From DASZHC01 sp035938215 (GTDB lineage Bacteria; Verrucomicrobiota; Verrucomicrobiia; Chthoniobacterales; JAFAMB01): a stretch of DNA of 16,065 nucleotides. Both the position numbers and the translations under genes were made by a program. Where the stretch lies: NCBI GenBank assembly GCA_035938215.1, contig DASZHC010000232.1, positions 1 through 16,065 on the forward strand, written 5' to 3'. The stretch's first letter is position 1. Every line of letters begins with the position of its first letter. Shown here piece by piece: positions 14,572-16,065 of this stretch. The notes below the pieces were generated by a model. It worked only from the letters and a program-made list of their open reading frames with translations. It was not told where the DNA came from and ran no database searches.

Positions 14572-14700
14572 CAGGTCTAACTTTTTGCGAATCAGTAGCT
14601 TTCACCACCAGTTCCTGGGGAAGGGCAGTTGCACCCCCGCGATTTCGCGTAGCGACCCGTATCGGTGTACACACAACCCCTATTGATCCTTGGGCCTCTT

Positions 14701-14720
14701 TAAGCGATACTTGCCGCTTA
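14701..14720 (+). promoter_or_regulatory. Inverted repeat touching the mntR start
   Basis: TAAGCG (14701-14706) and CGCTTA (14715-14720) form a 6-base inverted repeat with an 8-base spacer, and the second arm ends on the A of the mntR ATG. It could be an operator bound by the regulator itself or a small hairpin over the start. The sequence does not match the MntR boxes I know well enough to name it. Confidence 0.3.
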
Positions 14721-15157
14721 TGCCAAGTAAGCCGGCTCCCTCAAGCCGCTCTACCGCCGTCGAAGATTATCTTGAGCAGATACTTGACCTGATTAACACA
14801 AAAGGTTACGCGCGGGTCGCGGATATCGCGCAGGGTTTAAAGATTTCGCAGGCCAGCGTGACGAATATGGTCCAGCGAATGGATGCAGAAGGTCTGTTGA
14901 AGTACGAAAAGTATCGCGGCCTGGTGTTGACCACCGCAGGTGAAACGCTGGCGCGCAACATCATGCGCCGTCATCAGCTGTTGACCGATTTTTTACGCAT
15001 GCTCGGCATAAGCGAGGAAGTCATCTACCATGATGTCGAGGGGATGGAACACCACATCAGTCCTCAAACATTGCATGCGATCGAAGCTCTGGTGTCGGAG
15101 TTACACCAACATCCTAAACTGATCGCTAACATCAAATTGCATCCTCATGCCGGCTGA
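14720..15157 (+). CDS. mntR: MntR, manganese-responsive DtxR-family transcriptional regulator
   Basis: The 145-residue protein has the MntR size and order of elements. A winged helix-turn-helix spans about 13-75 (AVEDYLEQILDLI, GYARVADIAQGLKISQASVT, NMVQRMDAEGLLKYEKYRGL, VLTTAGE), followed by a dimerisation and metal-binding helix set (RRHQLLTDFLRMLGI, VIYHDVEGMEHHIS). All six manganese ligands of the Bacillus MntR site are present by position: D16, E19, H85, E107, E110 and H111. It lacks the SH3-like third domain of DtxR/IdeR, in keeping with MntR. With manganese bound it should repress uptake genes (mntH or mntABC), which are not in the window. I chose ATG 14720 over TTG 14690, because the extra ten residues match nothing. 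The downstream gene begins inside its last codons (11-base overlap). Confidence 0.93.
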   Translation: MPSKPAPSSRSTAVEDYLEQILDLINTKGYARVADIAQGLKISQASVTNMVQRMDAEGLLKYEKYRGLVLTTAGETLARNIMRRHQLLTDFLRMLGISEEVIYHDVEGMEHHISPQTLHAIEALVSELHQHPKLIANIKLHPHAG

Positions 15158-16065
15158 ATATATCCCGTTTGGAGGCTGGAATAAAAATCTTAGGCTTTTC
15201 AACGACTCCGTAGAGCTGATTATTACGCTCGAAGTGGGGCCGCGAATAATCTCCTTCCGGCCGCTTAACGGGAAAAATGTCTTTAAGGTTGTCGCCGAGC
15301 AAAGCGGAAAAACGAACGAATCCGATTGGAAAATCCGCGGCGGACACCGCCTCTGGACAGCACCCGAGGATTTCGATCGAACGCTTGACGGCCGAAGTCT
15401 GACCTATGTGCTTGATAATTCGGCGGTTGAGCATCGAATCGAAGGCGAGTACAGAGTGCGCGTTTCTCACACTATGGACTACCCCGAGAAAATTTATCGG
15501 GAGATGGTGGTAACCATAGAGCCGTCCGGTCCGAAGGTTGATGTCGAACATCACATCACCACTCGCGGCGACGTTCCACTGGAATTTGCGCCCTGGGCCC
15601 TCTCCGTAATGGCCGAGGATGGATACGCGATAGTCCCAAGGCCTCCTCTCGGCAGCCATCCAAAAGATTTTCTTCCTAACCAAGGCATCGTGGTTTGGCC
15701 CTTTACGGATCTTTCCGACGAGCGCCTTCGCCTGGGCCGGCGGGTTACCAAACTGAGTCAGAGCGCCCGCCCTCCCCTGAAATTCGGCCTTCATCACACG
15801 GAAAAATGGGTAGCATATGTGCTTCGTGACGAGCTCTTTTTGAAGACGATTCCGCTGATCGAAGGAGCAATTTATCCGGACATGGGTTCGAACTTCGAGA
15901 CATTCACGAATCACGAGATTTTTGAACTGGAGAGCCTTGGACCGATGAAGAAGGTGGCGCCGGGTGAAACGGTGATGCATGTGGAGTCCTGGGCGGTTTT
16001 TTCTGGTGTGTCTCTGCCGGATATACAAGATGAAGAGGATCTCCTCAGAGCGGTGGAAACCTATG
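15147..16065 (+). CDS. DUF4380/mutarotase-like carbohydrate-binding protein, 3' end outside the window
   Basis: ATG 15147 (inside the mntR tail) opens a frame of at least 306 codons that runs off the window. It begins MPAEYIPFGGWNKNLRLFND, continues SVELIITLEVGPRIISFRPL, and contains SDWKIRGGHRLWTAPEDFDR, the 'GGHRLW.aPe' signature seen in DUF4380 proteins with the galactose-mutarotase beta-sandwich fold. Later segments FAPWALSVMAEDGYAIVPRP, KFGLHHTEKWVAYVLRDELF and NFETFTNHEIFELESLGPMK suit such a fold. A catalytic His-Glu pair as in aldose 1-epimerase cannot be confirmed. No signal peptide is seen, so it is probably cytoplasmic. The overlap with mntR implies coupled translation. The activity is unknown; carbohydrate binding or epimerisation is inferred. 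The last codon visible is incomplete. Confidence 0.8.
   Translation, partial: MPAEYIPFGGWNKNLRLFNDSVELIITLEVGPRIISFRPLNGKNVFKVVAEQSGKTNESDWKIRGGHRLWTAPEDFDRTLDGRSLTYVLDNSAVEHRIEGEYRVRVSHTMDYPEKIYREMVVTIEPSGPKVDVEHHITTRGDVPLEFAPWALSVMAEDGYAIVPRPPLGSHPKDFLPNQGIVVWPFTDLSDERLRLGRRVTKLSQSARPPLKFGLHHTEKWVAYVLRDELFLKTIPLIEGAIYPDMGSNFETFTNHEIFELESLGPMKKVAPGETVMHVESWAVFSGVSLPDIQDEEDLLRAVETY

Noticed and set aside
15132..16028. Long minus-strand frame of 298 codons
   Set aside because: It is antisense to the DUF4380/mutarotase-like gene, which has family motifs. The minus frame shows none and has Arg/His-rich random composition.

Overview
The window looks like chromosomal DNA from a soil-type Verrucomicrobia relative. 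This rests on family resemblance: a Ser/Thr kinase remnant of a type I associate with that phylum, a DUF6916-like fragment, a choice-of-anchor-type secreted protein remnant, dispersed GC-rich palindromes, and a PEP-free but verrucomicrobial-looking pair of ketosynthases. No rRNA or tRNA is present to confirm it, so the assignment is an inference.

The left half (about 1-8000) is a decaying accessory region. From left to right it holds a tyrosine-recombinase fragment joined in frame to a broken protein-kinase remnant; an intact GH105 rhamnogalacturonyl hydrolase with a frameshifted kduD remnant just upstream; an IS701-like transposase scrap; a chain of three overlapping minus-strand ORFs ending in an XRE-like DNA-binding protein; a small lipoprotein-like gene and a divergent secreted protein gene; a truncated choice-of-anchor protein; a REP-like hairpin; a DUF6916-like fragment; an AT-rich island with DnaA-box-like sites; and a hydrolase C-terminal remnant. 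Long stretches between these have no supportable gene.

The right half (about 8040-16065) is compact and mostly intact. It has a two-helix membrane protein, a secreted HExxH (zincin-like) protein, and a minus-strand pair of LAB_N membrane protein and NifS-type cysteine desulfurase joined by an ATGA overlap. Next come a DUF983-like zinc-ribbon membrane protein and, divergent from it, two ketosynthase-fold genes also joined by ATGA. The first ketosynthase has a full Cys-His-Lys-His active site. The second has lost the Cys and both His, as a chain-length-factor-type partner would. The window ends with an MntR-type manganese regulator whose 3' end overlaps a DUF4380/mutarotase-like gene that runs off the edge.

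The most notable points are the ketosynthase pair with its partner bearing Asp/Asn/Glu at the catalytic positions, with no carrier protein nearby; the coupled LAB_N-nifS pair; and the mntR gene overlapping a sugar-epimerase-fold gene. No CRISPR array, complete insertion sequence or prophage was seen.
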